Shown: positions 1-6,221, numbered from the stretch's first letter. The stretch: DNA of 6,349 bases from Bacteroidota bacterium (GCA_947450015.1 CANFUB010000160.1:1-6349), one strand, 5' to 3'. Translations and numbers: made by a program. The notes: a model not told the origin generated them from the sequence alone.

Positions 1-1
1 C

Positions 2-880
2 TTAATTGAAGATATAGAACGCGACACCGAATTATTTGATGGTATAGCCAATGCGCCAATAACAGCTATTTCAGCCATTTACAAAGGCATGAAGCATGCT
101 GGTATAACAGTGTCCTTAGATGGTCATGGGGTTGATGAAATGTTATATGGCTACCTTTACATGGTGTATGATTTGTGGTTGGAAGCGCTAAAAGAACAAA
201 ATGCAAGTGAAGCGCATGCACATGCAACAACCTTATCAGGTTTGTATTATCCAGCCTATCAAACGGCAAAGAAAAACGAATTACTTAGCATCAATAAACA
301 ATCGATTAATAACATGAATCGAATTAAATGGCATGTTAAAAAATGGTTGCAAACTTCCAATACAGATACTAAGCTTTACCAACCCATAACCTTGCCTTCC
401 TTAAGTGATAAACCGTATGATTTTTCTCACTTTAAAACAAAGGAACGCCTTTTATTTTACGAATTTTTTCAAAATTCTTTACCAGCTTTGTTAAGAAATT
501 TTGATAGGGCAGGCATGATGAACAGTGTTGAAATAAGAATGCCTTTTTTAGATTACAGGGTAGTTGAATATGTTTTTTCTCTGCCTTTTGAAAGTAAAAT
601 TGGCAATGGATTTACGAAACGCATTCTAAGAGAGGCCATGGCCAATAAAATGAATGAAGAAGTTCGGACCAGAACTTTTAAAGTGGGTATTGCAAGTCCA
701 TTTGAATTTTGGGCACAGAACCATTTGAAAAAATGGCTCTATCTGAAAGTTGAAGAAATGGAAACAAAGGATTTTGAAAATTATACCAGAATATTAGATG
801 AGTATTATCAAACAGGTAATAAAAAATTGTTAGAAAAAGTTTGGATTGAGATAAATATGAAAATAATAAATAAAACATGA
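2..880 (+). CDS. Asparagine synthase-type amidotransferase, C-terminal part (5' truncated by window edge)
   Basis: The reading frame is open from base 2 to the TGA at 878-880, giving 292 residues. The true start, the N-terminal glutaminase domain and the SGGxDS PP-loop lie outside the window. What is seen is the synthetase domain. The stretch SLDGHGVDEMLYGY (nt 113-154) corresponds to the family's DG(x)G(x)DE motif. DRAGMMNSVEIRMPFLDYR (from nt 503) is the classic 'DRxxMxxSVExRxPFLD' signature, and EVRTRTFKVGIASPFEFW (from nt 659) is the C-terminal 'R.K.GF..P' region. Family members use glutamine nitrogen and ATP to amidate a carboxylate. In polysaccharide loci such enzymes (for example Pseudomonas WbpS) amidate uronic acids rather than aspartate. 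Its stop overlaps the start of the dehydrogenase by four bases (ATGA), which implies translational coupling and suggests a sugar-carboxylate substrate. The substrate is inference; free asparagine synthesis cannot be excluded. Confidence 0.93.
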   Translation, partial: LIEDIERDTELFDGIANAPITAISAIYKGMKHAGITVSLDGHGVDEMLYGYLYMVYDLWLEALKEQNASEAHAHATTLSGLYYPAYQTAKKNELLSINKQSINNMNRIKWHVKKWLQTSNTDTKLYQPITLPSLSDKPYDFSHFKTKERLLFYEFFQNSLPALLRNFDRAGMMNSVEIRMPFLDYRVVEYVFSLPFESKIGNGFTKRILREAMANKMNEEVRTRTFKVGIASPFEFWAQNHLKKWLYLKVEEMETKDFENYTRILDEYYQTGNKKLLEKVWIEINMKIINKT

Positions 881-2142
881 AAATAGGCGTTTTAGGACTA
901 GGTTACGTGGGAATTGTAAATGTTGCTTGCTTTTCAAAGGCCGGCTATAAAGTTACTTGCTCAGATGTTAAATCACAGAAAGTATCACAGGTTAAAAATG
1001 GTAAAAGTCCAATATTAGAGCCAGAAGTAAATTCCTTGCTATCTGAAGGTGTAAAATCTGGAAATATTATTGCCACAGAGAATGCTAAAGAAGTAATTGA
1101 AAACAGTGATTTAGTAATTGTTTGTGTTGGTACACCAAGCAAGGCAGATGGAGAAATTAATCTTAGTTACTTAAATAACATTGTATTGGAGATTTCTTCT
1201 TATTTAAATGTAAACGATAAAAAATTTATAGCATTTCGAAGCACAGTACCGCCCGGTACCACAGAATTTATATGCAATAAGTACTTTGGCGATAAATTCC
1301 CTAATGTAATACCAGTATTTTATCCAGAATTTCTAAGAGAAGGTTCTGCTGTTAATGATTTTTATAATTATGGCAGATTAGTTATTGGCAAACCCGAAAA
1401 AAGTGAAATATCTGAATTAATTACGATCCTGCATTTAAATTTAGAAGCACCTGTCTATATAGTTGATTTAAAGACTGCAGAATATTCAAAGTATATCGAT
1501 AATAGTTTTCATGCATTGAAAGTAACTTTTGCAAATGAGATTTTTGGATTAGGAAATGAATTAGGCGTTGACGTAAAGTTGGCACACGAAATATTTATTT
1601 CGGATACCAAACTGAATATTTCAAAACTTTATTTGAAACCTGGTTTGCCATTCGGTGGATCTTGTCTGCCAAAGGATTTGAGAGAGTTGCAATATTTAAT
1701 CGGGAAGTCAAAAAGGGAGATGAATTTATTAAAGAGTCTAATTCCAAGTAATGATAATTTTTTAAACGAGTTATATTTAAAAATTATTGAACAGAACGCT
1801 CGAAAAATTGCCTTCATAGGTGTAACCTTTAAAAATTATTCTGATGATTTAAGGGAAAGTCCAATTTTGAAAATTTATGATAAAATAGAATTGGATAAAA
1901 ACTACCAAATTATGATGTGGGATGAGGATTTTAACAAAGAAAATATTAGAATTGAATTTCCGCATCTATTCTCTATAATTACCGATTTTGATAAAATAAT
2001 TTTAGAAGCAGAATTAATAATTGTCTCAAAGAGATTTTTAAAGTTAGTTTTAGAAAAAAGAAATCTGAACCAAAGGGTCATCAATATATCAGATGAACAA
2101 TCAATTAAGCATGTAGAAAATTTGGTTAATCTTTACAATTAA
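877..2142 (+). CDS. Nucleotide-sugar 6-dehydrogenase, AlgD-like (probable GDP-mannose 6-dehydrogenase)
   Basis: This 421-residue protein is complete and close to the length of AlgD (about 436). The family oxidises C6 of a nucleotide sugar twice with NAD+ to give the uronic acid, in the cytoplasm. Residues 7-12 (GLGYVG) are the Rossmann dinucleotide-binding loop, and D30 ends the second strand. RSTVPPGTTE and YPEFLREGS (E151, E155) are conserved family blocks. K215, in HALKVTFANE, and C263, in FGGSCLPKD, match the catalytic lysine and cysteine; C263 corresponds to AlgD Cys268. GVTFKNYSDDLRESP marks the C-terminal UDP/GDP-binding domain. The wording of the central region (HALKVTFANEI, KLNIS..YL.PG, GGSCLPKDLR) is AlgD-type rather than the 'GGyCfPKD' type of UDP-glucose dehydrogenases, so GDP-mannose is the favoured substrate, though this is an inference. 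The ATG overlaps the upstream amidotransferase stop, and the next gene starts 4 bp after its stop, so the three genes form one operon. Confidence 0.92.
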   Translation: MKIGVLGLGYVGIVNVACFSKAGYKVTCSDVKSQKVSQVKNGKSPILEPEVNSLLSEGVKSGNIIATENAKEVIENSDLVIVCVGTPSKADGEINLSYLNNIVLEISSYLNVNDKKFIAFRSTVPPGTTEFICNKYFGDKFPNVIPVFYPEFLREGSAVNDFYNYGRLVIGKPEKSEISELITILHLNLEAPVYIVDLKTAEYSKYIDNSFHALKVTFANEIFGLGNELGVDVKLAHEIFISDTKLNISKLYLKPGLPFGGSCLPKDLRELQYLIGKSKREMNLLKSLIPSNDNFLNELYLKIIEQNARKIAFIGVTFKNYSDDLRESPILKIYDKIELDKNYQIMMWDEDFNKENIRIEFPHLFSIITDFDKIILEAELIIVSKRFLKLVLEKRNLNQRVINISDEQSIKHVENLVNLYN

Positions 2143-2146
2143 CCTT

Positions 2147-3334
2147 ATGAAATTAATTTATGTCTATTTAGGAGGGGGTAAAAATGAAACAAGTGTACAA
2201 AATAAAATTATATGTCAAATAAACGAACTGAATAATAATTCTGTTCAGACTGTGGGCTATTTCTTTACGCCTGATGTTGATGAAACCTATAAATTAGCGC
2301 CAAATGTTAGTTTAATTCCCTTACAACCATACCTAGGAAATAAAAAGTTTTTTAATAATTTTTTTGAAGCTAAACATTTCTATAATCAGATGAACGACTG
2401 GTTAAAAAAGGAAAGTGATAATTTTGATTTTATTTTTTTAAGACATGTTAATGCTAATAAATCTTACTTTAAATTATTGAATAATTTCTCGAACAGAATA
2501 TACCTCTATATTCCTTCGAATAGCATTATGGAAAATTATCGAGAGGTTCAATACGCAAAGAAAGCATCAATTGTTAGCACCTTGTTTAGGTGGATTGAAT
2601 TCTATTTTTGTTTTTATTTTAATGAATTAAATCTTTGGAAAAATTACCTTTCAAAACTGAAAGGGGTTGTCGTTTTTACAGAGGAGTTTGGGAACATTTT
2701 AAGAAAAAAATCAAAAGGAAAAATAAACATTATTTATAATCGCGATGGTGTAAATTGTAGTGAAATACCAATTCGAAAATTCAATGGGTATAGTAACCCT
2801 AAAATCAAGTTGCTTTTTATGAAAGGAAGTTCATCAAATCAACCTTGGTCGGGTTTGACTAGATTAATTGAGAGTATAAAACAAGATAATAAGCATAGAT
2901 TTGAATTATATGTGACTGGAAACATTGTCAATACAGAAGATTATCAAGAAGATTTTATTAAGCTTACAGGAAGGTTGTCAAATGAGGAATTAATTAATTT
3001 AGTTAATGACATGGATTTGGGAGTAAGTAACTTGGCAAATTATTTAATCGATTTCAATGAAACAACCAACTTGAAAAGCAGAGACTATTTTGCCAGAGGT
3101 TTACCTTTTATTCAAGCGAATACAATGCCAGATATTGAGGGCACAACTGCACAAAACTTTTATCTCTTATTGCCTAATGATAATACAATTATTGACATGA
3201 ACGCAGTTGCTGATTTTGCACTCAAAATGAGGCAAGATAAGGAGGTGTCTCAAAGAATGAGAGACTTTGCTCAACAAAAGCTTGATTGGTCTGTAACAGT
3301 CAAAGAACTTTCACAAAATCTCTATATACTTTAA
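2147..3334 (+). CDS. Divergent GT4-like glycosyltransferase (first of a paralogous pair)
   Basis: This 395-residue protein starts 4 bp after the dehydrogenase stop, with no Shine-Dalgarno sequence. It is clearly paralogous to the protein at 3547-4737. Both share an N-terminal SVQ.K.I.QI..LN block, then FFT.DVDE. Further blocks are LF.KG.S.N.PW.G..RL..SI in the middle, EL....G near residue 263, and YFARGLPF near residue 314. This order fits a GT-B-fold, retaining GT4 enzyme that transfers a sugar from a nucleotide donor to a lipid-linked glycan on the cytoplasmic side of the membrane. The family's signature positions are altered. The PNG motif at the linker is replaced by YNRDG (197-201), and the EX7E motif reads E305-x7-D313, so donor choice or activity may differ. 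No signal peptide is seen; a hydrophobic aromatic stretch near residues 145-158 could be a membrane-associating helix. The donor and acceptor sugars cannot be told from the sequence. Confidence 0.82.
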   Translation: MKLIYVYLGGGKNETSVQNKIICQINELNNNSVQTVGYFFTPDVDETYKLAPNVSLIPLQPYLGNKKFFNNFFEAKHFYNQMNDWLKKESDNFDFIFLRHVNANKSYFKLLNNFSNRIYLYIPSNSIMENYREVQYAKKASIVSTLFRWIEFYFCFYFNELNLWKNYLSKLKGVVVFTEEFGNILRKKSKGKINIIYNRDGVNCSEIPIRKFNGYSNPKIKLLFMKGSSSNQPWSGLTRLIESIKQDNKHRFELYVTGNIVNTEDYQEDFIKLTGRLSNEELINLVNDMDLGVSNLANYLIDFNETTNLKSRDYFARGLPFIQANTMPDIEGTTAQNFYLLLPNDNTIIDMNAVADFALKMRQDKEVSQRMRDFAQQKLDWSVTVKELSQNLYIL

Positions 3335-3356
3335 GGATAAAACTGTTAGGAATTTA

Positions 3357-3550
3357 ATGATTTTTCAAGAAACAATAAAGGAAGTTCGGACCAGAACTTT
3401 TAAAGTTGGTATTGCTAGTTTATTTGAATTTAGAATTCTTAAAATAGAATAAGAAAAGCATTAAGAAATAATAGATCAATACTTTGTCAAAAGCGATAAA
3501 ATCTAATTGAGAAAATATGGTATAGGCTAAAAGTAGAAATAATTAAATGA
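3357..3550 (+). pseudogene. Decayed 3' fragment of a second asparagine synthase-type gene
   Basis: From 3381, 47 of 51 bases match nt 659-709 of the amidotransferase gene upstream, and the translation reads EVRTRTFKVGIAS then LFEF. Before it, IFQET (from 3360) resembles ILREAM in the intact copy. After it come in-frame stops at 3450 and 3462, with about 14 codons missing relative to the intact gene. Next, IIDQYFVKSDK (from 3471) lines up with ILDEYYQTGNK. A further stop at 3504 in this frame is bypassed by an apparent one-base loss near 3500, after which NLIEKIWYRLKVEIIK (3500-3547) aligns with KLLEKVWIEINMKIIN up to the TGA at 3548-3550. The order, spacing and end point all match a true asparagine synthase C-terminus, so this is a relic gene rather than chance. 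The tail differs enough in bases from the intact copy to suggest a separately diverged homologue. Its stop overlaps the next gene's ATG. Confidence 0.85.
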
Positions 3551-4737
3551 TTAAATTGAAACTTTGTTATATATTTTTATCTGCAGGAATAGAAAGTGAT
3601 TCAGTCCAGAAAAAGGTTATTTCTCAAATTAGAGGATTAAATGACTCAGGAGCTGAATGCAGGGGGTTTTTTTTTACAAATGATGTTGATGAAGTAACTG
3701 TATTTGATAAAAATATAATCTTAATTCCATATCCAAGGACTCAAAAGCGACTCTTTAATATTATTTATCAAAAGAAGGGGTTGCATAATTTTGTCAAACA
3801 TTATTTAAAACAAAATTTAAATGTTGATGAATATATCTATTTAAGATACCCAGGTGTTACACACGAACTTTATAAGCTTGCAAAAGAATTTAAAAATAGA
3901 ATTATCTCAGAACATCAGTCCAAAGAAATTGAAGAAATTAAAAGTCTTAGAAATGAACATCCGATTTCTTTTAATGTTAGTAAAATAATAAGTTATTTTC
4001 TTTATCAATTTTGGCCTATTTATAATGAAGTTATTTGGTCCAAACCTTATTCAAAGTGGCTCCTTGCAAAGGTTGCAGTGACCAATGAAATTGCAGAATA
4101 CCAAGCTAAAAATTGTAATAAAGTATGGGTAATCCCAAATGGCATTGAAACATCAAAGTATAAAATTAGAGTATCACCCCAATTAGAAGGCAAATTAAAA
4201 ATTATTTTTTTAAAGGGAACCTCAGGAAATGCTCCTTGGAATGGCATTGACAGATTGGTCAAATCTATTGATAATTACCCAAACAATAAATCACTTGAAC
4301 TGTATATTTGCGGTCATATTATTGAAGGAGAAGTGCCAAACAGAGATTATATAATACAAACGGGTTACTTAAACTCAGAGGAATTGGATCATTTAATTTC
4401 TAATGTGCATTTTGGGTTTTCTACACTTTGCCTATACAGAAAACAACTTAACGAAGCAGCAGTATTGAAGGCAAGAGAGTATTTTGCAAGAGGCTTACCT
4501 TTTGTCTATGGTTATATTGACCCTGATTTGGAAAATATAGAATCTGCAAAAAAATATTGCTTTAAAGTTAGTAATGATGATACCCTTGTAAATTTTGATG
4601 AGGTGATACGCTTTGTCAATAATGTTTATTCCGATCCATTTTATGTAACAAAAATGAGAAATATCGCAATTGAAAACTTGGATTGGAAAGCAAAAATGCA
4701 TCAACTTAAAATCAACATAATTCAACAAATAACATAA
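3547..4737 (+). CDS. GT4-like glycosyltransferase (second of the paralogous pair)
   Basis: This 396-residue protein has clearer GT4 hallmarks than its upstream paralogue. It carries VIPNG with P197-N198-G199 at the linker between the two Rossmann-like domains. LKGTSGNAPWNGIDRLVKSI follows as the donor-domain entry, then ELYICGHI and TGYLNSEEL. The motif E303-x7-E311 (EAAVLKARE) is followed by YFARGLPFV. These fit a retaining, nucleotide-sugar-dependent glycosyltransferase of GT-B fold that builds a glycan on a lipid carrier at the inner face of the membrane. The ATG overlaps the TGA of the relic asparagine synthase (ATGA), so its present start was probably set when that gene was intact and coupled to it. 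Codons 39-43 contain a run of five G followed by nine T (3662-3675), a possible slippage site; the frame is open as read here. The sugar specificity is not visible. Confidence 0.88.
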   Translation: MIKLKLCYIFLSAGIESDSVQKKVISQIRGLNDSGAECRGFFFTNDVDEVTVFDKNIILIPYPRTQKRLFNIIYQKKGLHNFVKHYLKQNLNVDEYIYLRYPGVTHELYKLAKEFKNRIISEHQSKEIEEIKSLRNEHPISFNVSKIISYFLYQFWPIYNEVIWSKPYSKWLLAKVAVTNEIAEYQAKNCNKVWVIPNGIETSKYKIRVSPQLEGKLKIIFLKGTSGNAPWNGIDRLVKSIDNYPNNKSLELYICGHIIEGEVPNRDYIIQTGYLNSEELDHLISNVHFGFSTLCLYRKQLNEAAVLKAREYFARGLPFVYGYIDPDLENIESAKKYCFKVSNDDTLVNFDEVIRFVNNVYSDPFYVTKMRNIAIENLDWKAKMHQLKINIIQQIT

Positions 4738-4754
4738 TGTCAAAAATATTATGA

Positions 4755-4823
4755 ATTTTCTGTTTTTGTGACGATTCGGCAGCCATTCTTATCGGTGGTC
4801 GTATAGAAGCGGCTGATCAATAA
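4755..4823 (+). other. GC-rich patch in an AT-rich gap, possible gene-end relic
   Basis: Bases 4769-4820 are 50% GC (26 of 52), while the following 70 bases are about 19% GC. This is a sharp change inside an otherwise very AT-rich intergenic region. On the + strand one frame reads DDSAAILIGGRIEAADQ and then stops at 4821-4823. On the - strand the same bases read SRFYTTTDKNGCRIVTKTENS and then stop. Either could be the last codons of a lost gene, and the bases could equally be part of a small repeat or a structured RNA. CAGCC at 4780-4784 can pair with GGCTG at 4811-4815, but the stem is short. I do not recognise either peptide and assign no function. Confidence 0.35.
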
Positions 4824-4827
4824 AAAA

Positions 4828-4848
4828 TTATAGGATCATTTATAGGAT
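4828..4848 (+). repeat. Two tandem copies of a 9-bp sequence, 12-bp spacing
   Basis: TTATAGGAT occurs at 4828-4836 and again at 4840-4848, starting 12 bases apart and 43 bp before the start of the SGNH-hydrolase-like gene. The spacing is close to one helical turn, which would suit a regulatory protein binding two direct half-sites. Short repeats in AT-rich DNA also arise by chance, so a role as an operator is only a possibility. Confidence 0.3.
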
Positions 4849-4861
4849 AACTAAAAATAGA

Positions 4862-4873
4862 TTGAAGCATTTT
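4862..4873 (+). repeat. 12-bp direct repeat, copy 1 (copy 2 at 6210-6221)
   Basis: TTGAAGCATTTT lies 17 bp upstream of the ATG at 4891, and an identical copy lies 75 bp upstream of the ATG at 6297. Both are followed within a few bases by GAATAG. The two gaps are the only substantial intergenic regions in the right half of the window. They may share a leader or promoter element, or the match may be chance in AT-rich sequence. Confidence 0.25.
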
Positions 4874-4890
4874 AGAATAGATTAAAAATC

Positions 4891-5979
4891 ATGGAAAAAA
4901 AGAAATCAAAGTTAAAAATAATTATTTATTCACTTCTGCCACTATTGGCTTTATTAATTGCAGCCGAACTGTTGCTCAGAGTAGTGTATTTTCAAAGAAA
5001 TAACAAAGATAGTTTTGCGCTTGTTGCATTAATTCATAAAATGCAAAATAGGAATGCAGTAATTGAAACTGAAAACAGATTTATAAGACTTAAGGAGTTG
5101 CGTCCGGGTCTTAATTATAAAATAAGACCACAAAAAGAGTATTTGCAAAATTGCGAAAATTTAATAGACAAAGAATATAAATTCAGAACAGATTCGAATG
5201 GATTTATACTACCTCAATTTAATGATATGAATTCCTCATTTTCAATATTTTTCTTGGGTGGTAGCACAACAGAATGTTCCTTTGTTTCAGAGGATTTAAG
5301 ATACCCATATTTGGTAGGTAAACATTTGAATGACACATTTCAAAATAAAGTTAATGTCTATAATAGTGGGGTAAGTGGTAATCACACTTACCACGCAATC
5401 GATATTTTATTGAATAAAATTGTTCCAATGAAACCCAAATATGTGGTTTTAATGGAGTGTATCAATGATTGGACCACCCTGTTGTTTGAAGGCAGCTATT
5501 GGAACAACAATCCAACACGCTCTCTAATAATAGATCCCAACAGTAAATTACCCATTAATTCCGATGAATGGGCCCATTTGAGAGGAAAAAAATTAGCATG
5601 GGATGCCGAAAAAATTGTTGAAGAATTTAAGAAGGCCCAATTAACCTTTATTAGCATTTGCAAAGCCAATAATATAGAGCCAATTTTAATGACCCAAGCG
5701 AATAGATATAGCCAAGTGCCAGATGAAAAAATAATAAAAGATTTGAAAAGTAAATTGGAGCCTTTCGGTTTAACATACGATGATGTCAAGAATATTAATA
5801 CATTAATGAACAATCAAATTCGAGAGAATGCCTCTGAAAACAATCTTTTATTAATTGACTTAGATCGTCTAGTGCCTAGATCAAATACCTATATGTATGA
5901 CATTGTTCATTACAATGACAAAGGTTCAATTCTAGCAGCAGAAATCATAAGCAAGGAACTCATAAAAAAAATAAAATAG
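4891..5979 (+). CDS. Membrane-anchored SGNH hydrolase-like protein
   Basis: This is a 362-residue protein. A lysine-rich start (K3, K4, K5, K7, K9) precedes one hydrophobic segment at about residues 8-28, so it is predicted to be anchored in the inner membrane with the rest in the periplasm. The SGNH blocks follow in order. FFLGGSTTE holds the nucleophile S125 (block I). YNSGVSGNHT at about 157-165 supplies the oxyanion glycine (block II). MECINDW contains N192-D193 at the block III position, where the usual GxND glycine is C190. YDIVHYNDKG gives D337 and H340 of the catalytic triad (block V). Such enzymes remove or transfer acyl groups on glycans, so a role in O-acetyl editing of the polysaccharide fits the locus; the direction of the reaction cannot be told. 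It is followed after 2 bp by the DUF5989-like gene, with which it is probably cotranscribed. The 153-bp gap upstream may hold its promoter. Confidence 0.87.
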   Translation: MEKKKSKLKIIIYSLLPLLALLIAAELLLRVVYFQRNNKDSFALVALIHKMQNRNAVIETENRFIRLKELRPGLNYKIRPQKEYLQNCENLIDKEYKFRTDSNGFILPQFNDMNSSFSIFFLGGSTTECSFVSEDLRYPYLVGKHLNDTFQNKVNVYNSGVSGNHTYHAIDILLNKIVPMKPKYVVLMECINDWTTLLFEGSYWNNNPTRSLIIDPNSKLPINSDEWAHLRGKKLAWDAEKIVEEFKKAQLTFISICKANNIEPILMTQANRYSQVPDEKIIKDLKSKLEPFGLTYDDVKNINTLMNNQIRENASENNLLLIDLDRLVPRSNTYMYDIVHYNDKGSILAAEIISKELIKKIK

Positions 5980-5981
5980 AA

Positions 5982-6131
5982 ATGGAGACCTTAAATGAAT
6001 TGTGGCAATTCATCAAAGAAAGAAAGAAATGTTGGTTATTGCCCATTATTGTGGTTTTATTACTTATCGGTGCTTTGCTAGTATTTGGGGGAAGCAGTGC
6101 TTTAGCACCATTTATTTATACCCTATTTTAA
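5982..6131 (+). CDS. Small membrane protein, DUF5989-like
   Basis: This 49-residue ORF begins ATG at 5982, 2 bp after the SGNH gene, and ends TAA at 6129-6131. It has an amphipathic start (METLNELWQFIKERKK), a single hydrophobic helix at about residues 18-35, and the ending SSALAPFIYTLF. The pattern 'ELW.F..ERKK.WLLPI...LLL.G.L......S.lAPFIYTLF' is what I recognise as the DUF5989 family, small single-pass proteins that in bacterial polysaccharide and natural-product loci often sit beside SxtJ-type membrane proteins, carbamoyltransferases and SGNH proteins. No biochemical role is established to my knowledge. A partner or scaffold for a membrane enzyme is a reasonable guess. The basic cluster before the helix predicts the N-terminus is cytoplasmic. 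Its near-overlap with the SGNH gene argues that the two work together. Confidence 0.85.
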   Translation: METLNELWQFIKERKKCWLLPIIVVLLLIGALLVFGGSSALAPFIYTLF

Positions 6132-6182
6132 AATAGCGAATATTAAAAAAGTAGTCAACTTTGGTTTTTACATAGCCGCATA

Positions 6183-6204
6183 ATTAGGGTAGGAAAAGCC
6201 TAAT
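6183..6204 (+). terminator. Weak hairpin after the DUF5989-like gene, possible terminator
   Basis: ATTAGG at 6183-6188 can pair with CCTAAT at 6199-6204 around a 10-base loop, about 50 bp after the stop at 6131. An alternative 4-bp stem with a 5-base loop (6190-6202) overlaps it. There is no clear run of T after the stem on the + strand, so intrinsic termination is doubtful. It lies inside the 165-bp gap 6132-6296, in which I see no gene. Confidence 0.2.
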
Positions 6205-6209
6205 AAAGT

Positions 6210-6221
6210 TTGAAGCATTTT
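6210..6221 (+). repeat. 12-bp direct repeat, copy 2 (copy 1 at 4862-4873)
   Basis: An identical TTGAAGCATTTT to that at 4862-4873, followed by GCATGAATAG here and by AGAATAG in the other copy. It sits in the gap before the last gene. It may be a shared leader element or a chance match. Confidence 0.25.

Noticed and set aside
66..269. A 67-codon open frame on the - strand opposite the asparagine synthase gene
   Set aside because: It is a shadow of a well-supported coding frame and shows no domain pattern.
2169..2222. A strong AGGAGG-like sequence followed by an ATG at 2184, resembling a ribosome binding site and start
   Set aside because: The G-rich stretch encodes the LGGGK loop of the glycosyltransferase. 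The ATG is out of frame and its ORF stops after 12 codons.
3357..3452. A possible 31-codon gene starting with ATG at 3357
   Set aside because: Its peptide is the asparagine synthase C-terminal motif, and the homology continues past its stop, so it is part of a relic rather than a small gene.
4741..4766. A-rich then T-rich sequence after the second glycosyltransferase stop, resembling a terminator
   Set aside because: The AAAAT/ATTTT pairing is only A-T and short, and would be expected by chance at this base composition.
5496..5813. A 105-codon open frame on the - strand
   Set aside because: It lies wholly within the SGNH gene, whose frame has clear catalytic motifs. The antisense product has no recognisable motif.
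6156..6163. A near match to the Bacteroidota -7 promoter element (CAACTTTG against TAnnTTTG)
   Set aside because: It has one mismatch and no TTTG at the right distance upstream, so it is too weak to call in AT-rich DNA.
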